Made by a program: the position numbers and the translations under genes. The notes under the pieces were generated by a model, which ran no database searches, was not told where the DNA came from, and saw nothing but the letters and a program-made list of their open reading frames with translations. A stretch of DNA of 64,000 nt from Luteimonas sp. MC1750 (GTDB lineage Bacteria > Pseudomonadota > Gammaproteobacteria > Xanthomonadales > Xanthomonadaceae): the NCBI RefSeq assembly GCF_016615955.1, contig NZ_CP067113.1, positions 434,001 through 498,000 on the forward strand. Reading direction: 5' to 3'. Shown piece after piece: positions 29,346-37,400 of this stretch. Every line of letters starts with the position of its first letter. Position 1 is the first letter of the stretch.

Positions 29346-30163
29346 ACACCGGCCATGCCCCCGACGTGCTGGCCCGCATCCTGGCCCGCAAGCGCGAGGA
29401 AGTTGCGGAGCGCAACCTGCGCGTCTCGCGCGCCGAGATCTTCCTGCGCCTGGCCGACGCGCCCCCGCCGCGCGGTTTCGCCGCGGCGATCGAGGCGAAG
29501 ATTGCCGCCGGGCAGACCGCGGTGATCGCCGAGGTCAAGAAGGCCAGCCCGTCGAAGGGCGTGATCCGCGCCGACTTCGATCCCGCCGCGATCGCGCGCA
29601 GCTACGAGGCCGGCGGCGCGGCCTGCCTGTCGGTGCTGACCGACGTCGACTTCTTCCAGGGCGCCGACGCTTACCTCCAGCAGGCGCGCGAGGCCTGCTC
29701 GCTGCCGGTGCTGCGCAAGGATTTCATCGTCGACGGCTACCAGGTCGACGAGGCGCGCGTGCTGGGCGCCGACTGCGTGCTGCTGATCCTGGCCGGGCTG
29801 GACGATCTGCTTGCGAGCGACCTCTGCGTGCAGGCGCTGGAGCTCGGCATGGACGTGTTGGCCGAAGTGCATGACGCCAACGAGTTTGAGCGCGCGCTGC
29901 GCCTGCCCACGGTCGCCGGGCGCGCGCCGCTGCTGGGCGTGAACAACCGCGACCTGCGCAGCTTCGAGGTGTCGCTGGACACGACGCTGGCGCTGAAAGC
30001 GATGGCCCCGGAAGACCGCCGGCTGGTGACCGAGAGCGGCGTGATGACCGCCGACGACGTCGCGCTACTGCGCGGTGCCGGCGTGGATGCCTTCCTGGTC
30101 GGCGAGGCCTTCATGCGCGCCGAGGATCCGGGAAGCGCGCTGCGCGGGATGTTCGGGACGTGA
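29342..30163 (+). CDS. trpC: Indole-3-glycerol phosphate synthase
   Basis: A 273-residue TIM-barrel enzyme that closes the indole ring in tryptophan synthesis. Motifs: [21 protein letters not shown] (catalytic Lys-Lys region), [49 protein letters not shown] and [20 protein letters not shown] (phosphate site). It is monofunctional with no TrpF domain fused. Its ATG overlaps the trpD stop and its own stop overlaps the next gene's GTG start. It belongs to the trpGDC run. Confidence 0.98.
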   Translation: MNTGHAPDVLARILARKREEVAERNLRVSRAEIFLRLADAPPPRGFAAAIEAKIAAGQTAVIAEVKKASPSKGVIRADFDPAAIARSYEAGGAACLSVLTDVDFFQGADAYLQQAREACSLPVLRKDFIVDGYQVDEARVLGADCVLLILAGLDDLLASDLCVQALELGMDVLAEVHDANEFERALRLPTVAGRAPLLGVNNRDLRSFEVSLDTTLALKAMAPEDRRLVTESGVMTADDVALLRGAGVDAFLVGEAFMRAEDPGSALRGMFGT

Positions 30164-30942
30164 GCGGGCCGCGGTACGCGGTGCCTCGCGATGATGCCCC
30201 GCTGGTCGTCTTCGACTTCGACCACACCCTCTACGACGGCGACTCCGGCAGCCACCTGTTCGCCTGGCTGATCAAGCGCAGCTGGTGGCGGCGGATGCTC
30301 GCGCTGCTGCTGGCCCCGGTGTTCGGTCCGATGGTCGCCTTCCTGCCGACCCGCCGCGCGGGCATCTCCGGTTTCGTCTGGGCCGGCACGGTCGGCTTCC
30401 ACCGCGTGCGCGACCTGGATGCGCTCACCGACGCCTATGTCGCGCAGCACGTCGAGGAGATCCGCGGCCGCCTGCTGCCGCTGGCGCTGGAGGTCTTCCA
30501 CGCCCACCGCGAGCGCGGCGACCACGTCGTGGTGGCCACCGGCGCGCCGCCGGAACTGGCCCGCGCGATCCTGGCGTTTGCCGCCCACGAGGACGTGCCC
30601 GTGGTCGGCACCCTGGCCGGCCCGCGCTTCGGCGCGGTGGTCGCGGCGCGCCACTGCCACAACGAAGAAAAGGTGCGCATGCTGCGCGAGCTCGGCTGGG
30701 GCGACATCGACGCGGCCTATTCCGACTCGAGCGCCGACCTGCCGCTGCTGCACGCCGCGCGCAGGCCGGTGGTGGTGAATCCGAAGCCGGGCGCGATCGC
30801 CCGCTTCGTCCGCGAGCTTCCGCCTGCGACGCCGATCCTCAACTGGGGCTGCCCGGGGCGGGGCGGCGAACCCGTGGCCGTCGCGGTGGGAGACGACGGC
30901 CGGCTGCCGTCCGATCCGGCTCAGCCGGCGAGCGCGCGGTAG
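30160..30942 (+). CDS. HAD-superfamily IB phosphatase (SerB-like)
   Basis: A 260-residue haloacid dehalogenase-type hydrolase. Motif I is [13 protein letters not shown] (nucleophile and acid Asp), motif II is VVATGAP, motif III Lys is in HNEEKVRML, and motif IV is [13 protein letters not shown] cap domain between motifs I and II has a hydrophobic stretch ([18 protein letters not shown]), typical of subfamily IB (SerB, phosphoserine or lipid-phosphate phosphatases). The GTG start overlaps the trpC stop (GTGA). The last 21 bases overlap the convergent permease gene. The substrate is unknown; nothing ties it to tryptophan except position. Confidence 0.88.
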   Translation: MSGPRYAVPRDDAPLVVFDFDHTLYDGDSGSHLFAWLIKRSWWRRMLALLLAPVFGPMVAFLPTRRAGISGFVWAGTVGFHRVRDLDALTDAYVAQHVEEIRGRLLPLALEVFHAHRERGDHVVVATGAPPELARAILAFAAHEDVPVVGTLAGPRFGAVVAARHCHNEEKVRMLRELGWGDIDAAYSDSSADLPLLHAARRPVVVNPKPGAIARFVRELPPATPILNWGCPGRGGEPVAVAVGDDGRLPSDPAQPASAR

Positions 30943-31673
30943 ATCTGGTAGAGCGAGATCCCCATCACCAGCACGCCGACCGCCAGCAGCACCAGGCGCT
31001 CGCGCACGTGCCGCACCAGCAGCGCCGCCAGTGGCGCGGCGATCACGCCGCCCAGCAGCAGGCCGATGATGATCCGCCAGTGGTCGAGGCCGACCGAGAA
31101 CAGGAAGGTGATCGAGATCGCCAGGGTCACCGCGAACTCGGATGCGCTGACCGTGCCGATGCTGGTGCGCGCTTCGCCGCCGTTCGCCAGCAGGGTGGAG
31201 GTCGCCATGGGGCCCCAGCCGCCGCCGCCGATGGCGTCGAGCAGGCCGGAGACGAAGCCGAGCAGGCCCACGCGCTTCACCTCGCGCCGCGGCACGCGCC
31301 GGCCCAGCGCACGCACCAGGATCAGCACCGCCAGCACCAGCAGGTAGGCGTGGATCCAGGGTTTGATCGTCGCGCCATCGATGCGGCTGAGCGCGTACGC
31401 GCCGATCACGCCGCCGACCACGCCCGGCACCGCCAGGCGCAGCATCAGGCGGCGATCGACGTTGCCCAGCATGCCGTGCGCGGCGCCGGAGACGCCGGTG
31501 GTGAACACCTCGGCCGTGTGCACGCTGGCGCTCACCGCCGCCGGCGGCATGCCCATCGCCAGCAGGATCGAGGAGGAGACCAGCCCGAAGGCCATTCCCA
31601 GCGCACCGTCCACGAGCTGTGCGCCCAGTCCGATGGCGACGAACATCAGGAAGTGGCTGTCGATCAGGTCCAT
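30921..31673 (-). CDS. TauE/SafE-family membrane transporter
   Basis: A 250-residue integral membrane protein with about eight helices in two halves. The family features are GLGAQLVDGALGMAFGLVSSSILL in the first half and LLGFVSGLLDAIGGGGWGPMATSTLL in the second. Members export or import small sulfonate/organosulfur anions. The ATG at 31673 is preferred; another in-frame ATG is 9 bases upstream. It is convergent with, and overlaps, the HAD phosphatase by 22 bases. No sulfur-metabolism gene is adjacent, so the substrate is not indicated. Confidence 0.85.
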   Translation of the reverse strand: MDLIDSHFLMFVAIGLGAQLVDGALGMAFGLVSSSILLAMGMPPAAVSASVHTAEVFTTGVSGAAHGMLGNVDRRLMLRLAVPGVVGGVIGAYALSRIDGATIKPWIHAYLLVLAVLILVRALGRRVPRREVKRVGLLGFVSGLLDAIGGGGWGPMATSTLLANGGEARTSIGTVSASEFAVTLAISITFLFSVGLDHWRIIIGLLLGGVIAAPLAALLVRHVRERLVLLAVGVLVMGISLYQIYRALAG

Positions 31674-31751
31674 GCGCGGCATCCGGGCGCCACGCGGCAC
31701 CCTGCAGGCGGCAAGACTAGCCGGCTGGCGTGGTGGTGGCGTTGTCGCCGG

Positions 31752-32222
31752 TCAAGCGTCGCCGAGGCGCTTGATGAAGCGCAATGTCCCGTCGCCGAAT
31801 CCGCAGGCCCGGTAGAAGGCGTGGGCCTCGGCGCGCTGCGATCCGCTGGTCAGTTCGATGCGCGCGGCCCCGGCGGAGCGGGCGCGGCGCTCGGCTTCGC
31901 GCAGCAGCTGCCGGCCGAGCCCACGGCCCTGCGCGCCGGGCGAGACCACCAGGGCGGTGATCCGGCAGGTGGTGGTATCCAGCGGCAGGTAATACATGAA
32001 GTCGATCGCGACCAGTCCGCAGACCATGCCGCCGCAGCGTGCGACGACCAGGGCCTGCCGGTCGTTGGCGGTGATGGTGGCGATGCGGCGCGCGGCGTCG
32101 CCGGTGTCGCAGGGGTAGCCCAGCGCGCTGAGCAGGGCGGCGACGTCGTCGGCGTCGATCGCCGAGGCGCTGCGCAGGTCCGCGTCCGGCAGGGTGCCCC
32201 TGGATTCGAACGCCGCGACCAT
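31752..32222 (-). CDS. GNAT-family N-acetyltransferase
   Basis: A 156-residue acetyltransferase with a full GNAT fold: RSASAIDADDVAALLSALGY at the start, the acetyl-CoA loop VVSPGAQGRGLGRQLLREAE (R/Q-x-x-G-x-G/A) and a C-terminal AEAHAFYRACGFGDG motif. It follows clp by 5 bases on the same strand, so it is probably co-transcribed with it. The substrate (small molecule or protein N-terminus) is not evident. Confidence 0.9.
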   Translation of the reverse strand: MVAAFESRGTLPDADLRSASAIDADDVAALLSALGYPCDTGDAARRIATITANDRQALVVARCGGMVCGLVAIDFMYYLPLDTTTCRITALVVSPGAQGRGLGRQLLREAERRARSAGAARIELTSGSQRAEAHAFYRACGFGDGTLRFIKRLGDA

Positions 32223-32227
32223 CGGCG

Positions 32228-32917
32228 TCAGCGGGTGCCGTAGAGGACGATGGTCTTGCCGCGGGCGTGCAGCTTGCCGTCGGCCTGGAGCTTCTTCAGC
32301 ACGCGGCCGGCCATCTCGCGCGAGCAGCCGACCAGGCGCGCGAGCTCCTGGCGCGACACCCGCAGCTGGGTGCCGTCGGGATGGGTCATCGCCTCCGGCT
32401 CGCGGGTGAGGTCGTGCAGGGTGCGGGTGATGCGGTCGGTGACGTCGAGGAAGGCCAGGCGTCCGGCCTTGCGGCTGGTGTCGAGCAGCCGCCGCGACAG
32501 CTGGGCGCCGATCGCGTAGACGATCTGCGTGGCGTCGCCGGACAGCGAACCGTCGAACAGCTGGTACAACCGCTCGTAGCTGATCTCGGCCAGTTCGGTC
32601 TGCACCCGGGTGCGCAGCACCACTTCGCGCACGTCGGACTCGATGAAGAGGCCCATCTCGCCGACGAATTCGCCGGGTCCGAAGTAGCCGAGGATCAGTT
32701 CGCGACCGTCGTCCTCCTCGGTGATGATGGTGACCGACCCGCTGACCACGTAATACATGGTCCCGGCCTGGTCGCCCGGGCGGAACACCTCGGTGCGCGG
32801 CGGATAGCGGCGGCGATGGCAGTGCGCGAGAAAGCGTTCGATCGTCGCCGGCGATGGCATCAGGGGATGCTGGGGACGTCTCAAGGTTGTCAGGATGGCC
32901 ACAGGGCTGATAGTCAT
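32228..32917 (-). CDS. clp: Crp-like global regulator Clp
   Basis: A 229-residue CRP/FNR-family transcription factor, nearly the length of Xanthomonas Clp. The cyclic-nucleotide-binding fold has RPGDQAGTMYYVVSGSVTII and YFGPGEFVGEMGLFIESD. The C-terminal winged helix reads LRVSRQELARLVGCSREMAGRVLKKLQADG, identical in style to Clp. In Xanthomonas, Clp binds DNA unless liganded by cyclic di-GMP and controls extracellular enzymes, exopolysaccharide and motility; a similar role is inferred here. The ATG at 32917 matches the Clp length; an earlier in-frame ATG at 32965 exists. It is divergent from speD, the same arrangement as in Xanthomonas, and followed by the GNAT gene. Confidence 0.94.
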   Translation of the reverse strand: MTISPVAILTTLRRPQHPLMPSPATIERFLAHCHRRRYPPRTEVFRPGDQAGTMYYVVSGSVTIITEEDDGRELILGYFGPGEFVGEMGLFIESDVREVVLRTRVQTELAEISYERLYQLFDGSLSGDATQIVYAIGAQLSRRLLDTSRKAGRLAFLDVTDRITRTLHDLTREPEAMTHPDGTQLRVSRQELARLVGCSREMAGRVLKKLQADGKLHARGKTIVLYGTR

Positions 32918-33078
32918 GGAAAGCTTGAACGGGGGATGAAGCAAGAGTAGGCCGTCCTGACCCATCCGGCAAACGCGTTGGGGCCCCGCCCGGCCGGCCC
33001 CGGTGGCGCTTCACTCGCGGGCGGGGGGGCAATGGCGCATAATCGCGCACTTTCCGCCCGAACCGGGGTCCGCACGAC

Positions 33079-33870
33079 GTGGTCAAACCGCTGCCTCGCC
33101 TGAAGCTGCAGGGATTCAACAACCTCACCAAGGCCCTGAGCTTCAACATCTATGACGTGTGCTACGCCGTCTCCAAGGACGAGCGCCAGCGCTACATCGA
33201 ATACATCGACGAGGAATACAACGCCGATCGCCTCACGCAGATCCTCACGGACGTGGCGGAGATCATCGGCGCGAACATCCTCAACATCGCGCGCCAGGAC
33301 TACGATCCGCAGGGCGCGTCGGTGACGATCCTCATCTCCGAGCAGCCGGTGATCGACAAGGCCGACGCCAAGGGCGTGATCTCGGATGCGGTGGTCGCGC
33401 ACCTGGACAAGAGCCACATCACCGTCCACACCTACCCGGAAACGCACCCGCAGGCGGGCATTGCGACGTTCCGCGCGGACATCGACGTGGCGACCTGCGG
33501 CGTGATCTCGCCGCTGAAGGCGCTGAACTACCTGATCGAGAGCTTCGAGTCGGACATCGTCATCGCCGACTACCGCGTGCGCGGCTTCACCCGCGACATC
33601 AAGGGCAAGAAGCATTACATCGACCACAAGATCAATTCGATCCAGGACTTCCTGGCGAAGAACATCAAGGCGCGCTACGAGATGTTCGACGTCAACGTCT
33701 ACCAGGAAAACATCTTCCACACGAAGATGCACCTGAAGGACTTCGACCTCGACCAGTACCTGTTCGAGGAAAAGGCCCGGAACCTGTCGTTCAAGGAACG
33801 CATGAAGATCGAGGCGCTGCTCAAGCGCGAGATCGAGGAGCTGTTCCACGGGCGCAACCTGGTCGAGTGA
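33079..33870 (+). CDS. speD: S-adenosylmethionine decarboxylase proenzyme
   Basis: A 263-residue class 1 (E. coli-type) AdoMetDC, which makes decarboxylated SAM for spermidine synthesis. The proenzyme self-cleaves to generate a pyruvoyl cofactor; the expected Lys111-Ser112 site is visible in [17 protein letters not shown] at exactly that position. Starting GTG is at 33079. A CATAAT -10-like box lies about 40 bases upstream. The end carries [23 protein letters not shown], typical of the family. It is divergent from clp. The riboswitch 35 bases downstream belongs to the next gene. Confidence 0.97.
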   Translation: MVKPLPRLKLQGFNNLTKALSFNIYDVCYAVSKDERQRYIEYIDEEYNADRLTQILTDVAEIIGANILNIARQDYDPQGASVTILISEQPVIDKADAKGVISDAVVAHLDKSHITVHTYPETHPQAGIATFRADIDVATCGVISPLKALNYLIESFESDIVIADYRVRGFTRDIKGKKHYIDHKINSIQDFLAKNIKARYEMFDVNVYQENIFHTKMHLKDFDLDQYLFEEKARNLSFKERMKIEALLKREIEELFHGRNLVE

Positions 33871-33905
33871 TCCCTCTGCCGCAGGTCACGCGGCGTTGGG
33901 CACCA

Positions 33906-33985
33906 GCGGGACGGCCCGCGCGCGGACACGGTCCGCGGAACGGAGACCGACGGCGGTCCGGAGCGAAGGCTCCGGACCGTTTTTT
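33906..33985 (+). promoter_or_regulatory. Predicted guanidine-II (mini-ykkC) riboswitch with terminator expression platform
   Basis: There are two hairpins with the class-defining ACGR loops. P1 is GCGGG-ACGG-CCCGC at 33906-33919, and P2 is GACCG-ACGG-CGGTC at 33945-33958. Between them is a 7-bp hairpin (CGCGGAC/GTCCGCG, 33921-33937). The 3' strand of P2 (33954-33958) is also the 5' start of an 11-bp terminator stem CGGTCCGGAGC / GCTCCGGACCG (33954-33964, 33969-33979) with six T. P2 and the terminator cannot form together, so guanidine binding should switch expression on. The downstream gene encodes a Gdx/SugE-type guanidinium exporter, the classic target. Confidence 0.85.
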
Positions 33986-34039
33986 CATTTGCGGCGCAGC
34001 GCCGGCGCATGGTCCCGGGCAGCGCGAAGGAGACCAGCA

Positions 34040-34357
34040 ATGGCGTGGATTTATCTGGTGGTGGCAGGCCTGTTCGAAGTGGTCTGGGCACTCGGGCTGA
34101 AGTACACCGAAGGCTGGACCCGGCTCTGGCCGAGCCTCGGCACCGTCGCGGCGATGGTGGTGAGCTTCTGGTGCCTGTCGCAGGCGCTCAGGGCGATCCC
34201 GATCGGCACCGGCTACGCGATCTGGACCGGGATTGGCGCGGTTGGCGTGGCGGCCTTCGGCATCCTGGTGTTCGGCGAGAGCGCGTCGCCTGCGCGGCTG
34301 GCGTGCATCGCGATGATCGTGGGCGGAGTGGTGGGGCTGAAGCTGGTTTCCGGCTGA
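34040..34357 (+). CDS. gdx: SMR-family guanidinium exporter (Gdx/SugE type)
   Basis: A 105-residue protein with four transmembrane helices, the length of small multidrug resistance transporters. The sequence [32 protein letters not shown] carries the central membrane Glu13 in the GLFEVVWA context typical of the Gdx (formerly SugE) subtype, which exports guanidinium in exchange for protons. The second half has [29 protein letters not shown] ribosome-binding site precedes the ATG. The mini-ykkC element just upstream supports guanidine-induced export rather than quaternary ammonium resistance. Confidence 0.9.
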   Translation: MAWIYLVVAGLFEVVWALGLKYTEGWTRLWPSLGTVAAMVVSFWCLSQALRAIPIGTGYAIWTGIGAVGVAAFGILVFGESASPARLACIAMIVGGVVGLKLVSG

Positions 34358-34370
34358 GCCACCTTGCACC

Positions 34371-34476
34371 TGTAGGAGCGGCTACAGCCGCGATCGCTCC
34401 TGCGCACCCCGATCGCGGCTGTAGCCGCTCCTGCAGGTCGGTGCGCGGGATCTCGGCTGTAGCCGCTCCTACAGGC
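34371..34476. repeat. Cluster of three palindromic REP-type repeats
   Basis: Copies lie at 34371-34396 (TGTAGGAGCGGCTACAGCCG orientation), 34411-34434 (inverted) and 34451-34476 (inverted, TCTCGGCTGTAGCCGCTCCT). They lie between the convergent gdx and coq7 genes; the last copy runs into the coq7 stop codon. Confidence 0.9.
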
Positions 34477-35116
34477 GGTAGGCGACGGTCTTCATGACCT
34501 TCGACGCCGCGGCCATCAGGGTCGGGATCGGCTGCGGCAGGACGCGGGCGCCGGCGGCTTCCGCGTTGTCGGCATGGCGGGCCTCGTCGGCCTTCATGGT
34601 CTCGAGGATCGCGCGGCTGCGCAGGTCGGCTCCGGGCAGGGTCTGCAGGTGCTCCTCCAGATGGGCCTCCACCTGGCGTTCGGTCTCGACCACGAAGCCG
34701 AGGTTCCAGCCATCGCCGCGCAGCCCGGCCAGCAGGCCGATCGCATAGCTCCCCGCGTACCAGAGCGGGTTGAAGAGGCTCGGCCGGCTGTCCAGCTCGC
34801 GCAGGCGGTCGTCGCACCAGGCCAGGTGGTCGGTTTCTTCCTGCGCCGCCTCGAGCAGGTGGGCGCGCGTGGCCGGATCACGCGCCACGGTGGCCTGTCC
34901 GACATACAGCGCCTGGGCACAGACCTCGCCGACGTGGTTGATCCGCATCAGCCCCGCGGCGTGCCGCCGCTCGGCGTCGTCGAGCTCCACTTCGGGCTCG
35001 CCGGCGCCGGGGTTGGGGCGCTCGGCGCGCGGCCGCCCGGCCACGGTCTCCAGCGCGTTCTGGGCATCCGCCAGCAGGCGGTCGAGGGGCGACAGGGTGC
35101 GGGAACGGGTCGTCAT
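34469..35116 (-). CDS. coq7: Coq7-family demethoxyubiquinone hydroxylase
   Basis: A 215-residue di-iron monooxygenase that hydroxylates 2-polyprenyl-3-methyl-6-methoxy-benzoquinol in ubiquinone synthesis. Di-iron ligands are visible in [40 protein letters not shown] and [12 protein letters not shown] (E...ExxH twice). It is peripheral to the inner membrane. A CACAAT box ends 6 bases before the ATG with no ribosome-binding site, suggesting a leaderless mRNA. The final Leu codon and TAG stop are supplied by a palindromic repeat (34451-34476), so the end of the protein may have been altered by repeat insertion. Confidence 0.94.
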   Translation of the reverse strand: MTTRSRTLSPLDRLLADAQNALETVAGRPRAERPNPGAGEPEVELDDAERRHAAGLMRINHVGEVCAQALYVGQATVARDPATRAHLLEAAQEETDHLAWCDDRLRELDSRPSLFNPLWYAGSYAIGLLAGLRGDGWNLGFVVETERQVEAHLEEHLQTLPGADLRSRAILETMKADEARHADNAEAAGARVLPQPIPTLMAAASKVMKTVAYRL

Positions 35117-35204
35117 GCGGACATTGTGGGATGTGGATGGCAGGGCGTACAGGCAGCCCGCCGGCGCACGGCACGGGGACGCGCAGGCCGCCGGGGCCGG
35201 CAAG

Positions 35205-35233
35205 TTGCGATGGCTGCCGTGGCCCGGTACAAT
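35205..35233 (+). promoter_or_regulatory. Sigma70 promoter of rplM-rpsI
   Basis: TTGCGA at 35205-35210 and TACAAT at 35228-35233, with the optimal 17-base spacing, lie 99 bases upstream of rplM. The leader of about 90 bases could host autoregulation by ribosomal protein L13, but no specific structure was identified. Confidence 0.8.
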
Positions 35234-35332
35234 TCCGCCTCTTGCGTTCCCTGAACGTGAAAACGCGAGGCGACGTTCCGCCGGCGATGGCCAGCGCAAC
35301 CAGCCCGACCAGTCACCCCTGAGAGTTTCCCG

Positions 35333-35761
35333 ATGAAGACCTTTACCGCCAAGAACGAGACCGTCCAGCGCGACTGGTTCGTGGTCGACGCCGCCGGCAA
35401 GACCCTCGGTCGCCTGAGCACCGAGATCGCGCGTCGCCTGCGTGGCAAGCACAAGCCCGTCTACACCCCTCACGTCGACACCGGCGATTACATCATCGTG
35501 ATCAACGCCGAGAAGATCCACGTGACCGGCAACAAGCTCGCCGACAAGATGTACTACCGCTTCACCGGGTACATCGGCAACCTGAAGTCCGAGTCCCTGG
35601 GGCAGGCGCTGGAGCGCCACCCCGAGCGGGTCATCGAGCATTCGGTCAAGGGCATGCTCCCGAAGAACACCCTGGGCCGTGCGATGTACCGCAAGCTCAA
35701 GGTGTACAAGGGTTCCGAGCACCCGCACGCCGCCCAGCAGCCGCAAGTCCTGGATATCTAA
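35333..35761 (+). CDS. rplM: 50S ribosomal protein L13
   Basis: A 142-residue ribosomal protein of standard length: [42 protein letters not shown] at the start and [31 protein letters not shown] at the end. It binds 23S rRNA early in large-subunit assembly. A GAGAG ribosome-binding sequence precedes the ATG. It is cotranscribed with rpsI, which starts 3 bases after its stop. Confidence 0.99.
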   Translation: MKTFTAKNETVQRDWFVVDAAGKTLGRLSTEIARRLRGKHKPVYTPHVDTGDYIIVINAEKIHVTGNKLADKMYYRFTGYIGNLKSESLGQALERHPERVIEHSVKGMLPKNTLGRAMYRKLKVYKGSEHPHAAQQPQVLDI

Positions 35762-35764
35762 GTC

Positions 35765-36157
35765 ATGGCAATCACCCAGAATTACGGCACCGGCCGTCGC
35801 AAGTCCTCCACCGCCCGCGTGTTCCTGCGCCGCGGTACCGGCAACATCACCGTCAACGACCGTCCGCTCGACGAGTTCTTCGGCCGCGAGACCGCGCGCA
35901 TGATCGTGCGCCAGCCGCTCGAGCTGACCAAGAACACCGAAAGCTTCGACATCATGGTCACCACCCACGGCGGCGGCACCACCGGCCAGGCCGGCGCCAT
36001 CCGCCTGGGTATCGCCCGCGCGCTGGTGGAGTACGACGAGACCCTGAAGTCCGAGCTGCGCAAGGCCGGCTTCATGACCCGCGACGCCCGCGAGGTCGAG
36101 CGCAAGAAGGTCGGTCTGCACAAGGCGCGTCGCGCGACCCAGTTCTCGAAGCGCTGA
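35765..36157 (+). CDS. rpsI: 30S ribosomal protein S9
   Basis: A 130-residue ribosomal protein with the canonical start [20 protein letters not shown] and the conserved basic C-terminal tail [17 protein letters not shown], whose last Arg contacts P-site tRNA. It is the second gene of the rplM-rpsI operon. It is followed by a 9-bp hairpin at 36169-36190 without a T-run and then by a tRNA-Gln gene. Confidence 0.99.
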   Translation: MAITQNYGTGRRKSSTARVFLRRGTGNITVNDRPLDEFFGRETARMIVRQPLELTKNTESFDIMVTTHGGGTTGQAGAIRLGIARALVEYDETLKSELRKAGFMTRDAREVERKKVGLHKARRATQFSKR

Positions 36158-36168
36158 TCGCGGCATTC

Positions 36169-36190
36169 AGGATTCCGTACGCGGAATCCT
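36169..36190. other. Perfect 9-bp hairpin between rpsI and tRNA-Gln
   Basis: AGGATTCCG (36169-36177), TACG, CGGAATCCT (36182-36190). There is no T-run, so it is not a standard terminator. It immediately precedes a TACAAT -10-like box (36195-36200) for the tRNA, so it may double as a weak terminator or processing site in front of the tRNA promoter. Confidence 0.6.
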
Positions 36191-36208
36191 GCGCTACAAT
36201 TGCTACAT

Positions 36209-36283
36209 AGCCCCGTCGCCAAGCGGTAAGGCACCTGACTCTGACTCAGGCATTCGGAGGTTCGAATCCTTCCGGGGCTGCCA
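36209..36283 (+). tRNA. tRNA-Gln (anticodon CTG)
   Basis: A full cloverleaf: acceptor AGCCCCG / CGGGGCT, D-arm GCCAAGCGGTAAGGC, anticodon stem CCTGA / TCAGG with loop CTCTGAC (anticodon CTG, reads CAG), T-arm GGAGGTTCGAATCCTTC with one G-T pair, discriminator G and an encoded CCA. It closely follows the E. coli glutamine tRNA layout. Confidence 0.97.
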
Positions 36284-36391
36284 CATCGCGACAAGTCCGA
36301 AGCCCGCCTCGCGCGGGCTTCGTCCTTTCCGGGCCCGGCGCCAGGCGGCGGCGGCCACGCCCGCGCCTTCCCCGGCCGCCAGGGCGTCGCC

Positions 36392-37192
36392 ATGGCCATC
36401 ATCTTCCCGCCGCCGTACACCCCCGAGGGCCGCGAACAGCTCGCGCTCCGCGACGAGGGCTATGCGGTCCTGTCGCCCGCGGCGGTCGCGGCGACGACCG
36501 GCATCCCCGTGGCGGGCATCGCCGGCCTGGGCACGGGCTGGGACGATCTTCCGCCCGACGGATACCTGCGCGACGGCGGCCGCTACCGGCGCCGCCGCCA
36601 TTCCTGCTTCGTGGTCGACGGTGCCGACGTCCGGATGGCGCCGCACCGTGCCCATTGGCAATCGCTGGATTACAACGCGCTGCACGGCGGCATGGCGCGC
36701 ATGTACCAGCCGCTCTCTGCCGCGCTGGCGTCGCAGCCGGCCTGGTCGCGCCTGCTGGCCGCGCTTGGCGGCCTGTGCAGCGGCGTGCGCGACGCCGGCC
36801 CCTGGCACGTCGAGGCGCACCAGTTCCGCATCGACACCAGCGACGGCATCGGCCGCCCCACGCCGGAGGGCGCGCACCGCGACGGCGTGGACTTCGTCGG
36901 GGTCTTCATGGTGGGCCGCGAGGGCATCAAGGGCGGCGAAACCCGTGTCTTCGACGCCGCCGGCCCGGACGGCCACCGCTTCACGCTCGAAGAGCCCTGG
37001 TCGCTGCTGCTGATGGACGACACCCGCGTCATCCACGAGTCCACGCCCATCCAGCCGCTGGATCCCGACGGACATGGGCATCGCGACACCCTGGTGCTGA
37101 CGTTCCGCGCGGGGGCGTTCCAGGGGGAAGATCGAGAAGTGTTTCTTGCCACGGATGACGCGGATTGCGCGGATTTACGCGGATCTGTCTGA
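36392..37192 (+). CDS. 2OG-Fe(II) dioxygenase family protein
   Basis: A 266-residue protein resembling the 2OG-Fe dioxygenase family that contains amino-acid hydroxylases (isoleucine dioxygenase-like). The iron-binding triad is visible: His162 and Asp164 in EGAHRDGVDFVGVFMV and His215 in DDTRVIHESTPIQP, with Arg-rich 2OG contacts downstream (RDTLVLTFRAG). The last 14 or so codons lie inside the left arm of a large inverted repeat (37148-37325), so the native C-terminus probably ended near residue 252. It is a single gene between tRNA-Gln and the FAH-family gene. The substrate is not evident. Confidence 0.85.
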   Translation: MAIIFPPPYTPEGREQLALRDEGYAVLSPAAVAATTGIPVAGIAGLGTGWDDLPPDGYLRDGGRYRRRRHSCFVVDGADVRMAPHRAHWQSLDYNALHGGMARMYQPLSAALASQPAWSRLLAALGGLCSGVRDAGPWHVEAHQFRIDTSDGIGRPTPEGAHRDGVDFVGVFMVGREGIKGGETRVFDAAGPDGHRFTLEEPWSLLLMDDTRVIHESTPIQPLDPDGHGHRDTLVLTFRAGAFQGEDREVFLATDDADCADLRGSV

Positions 37193-37325
37193 GGCAAGAT
37201 TGCTTTCTGATGGTGGCTGCTGTGCGCGGCCGGTTGTAACCGGCTGGCGGTGAAGTGCGCCGGCCCGGATGCCTCCGCTCCCGGCTTGATCCGCGTAAAT
37301 CCGCGCGATCCGCGTCATCCGTGGC
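37148..37325. repeat. Large inverted repeat (38-bp arms, 102-base centre)
   Basis: Arms 37148-37185 and 37288-37325 are complementary at 37 of 38 positions; each consists of variants of GGATTTACGCGGAT and CGGATGACGCGGAT. The centre has no gene. It may act as a bidirectional structure at the 3' end of the dioxygenase gene, or be a small mobile repeat. Confidence 0.85.
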
Positions 37326-37400
37326 CAACCGCGCTTTCGCAGCCGCGCGCCCCGACGCACCCCGCTACAATCGCCGGACTGTGAATGGCGTGGAGTGGCG

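Noticed and set aside
33880..34039. Leader of the SMR gene considered as guanidine-I (ykkC) or guanidine-III
   Set aside because: The two short stems with ACGG loops fit guanidine-II. The longer ykkC fold and the guanidine-III pseudoknot were not seen.
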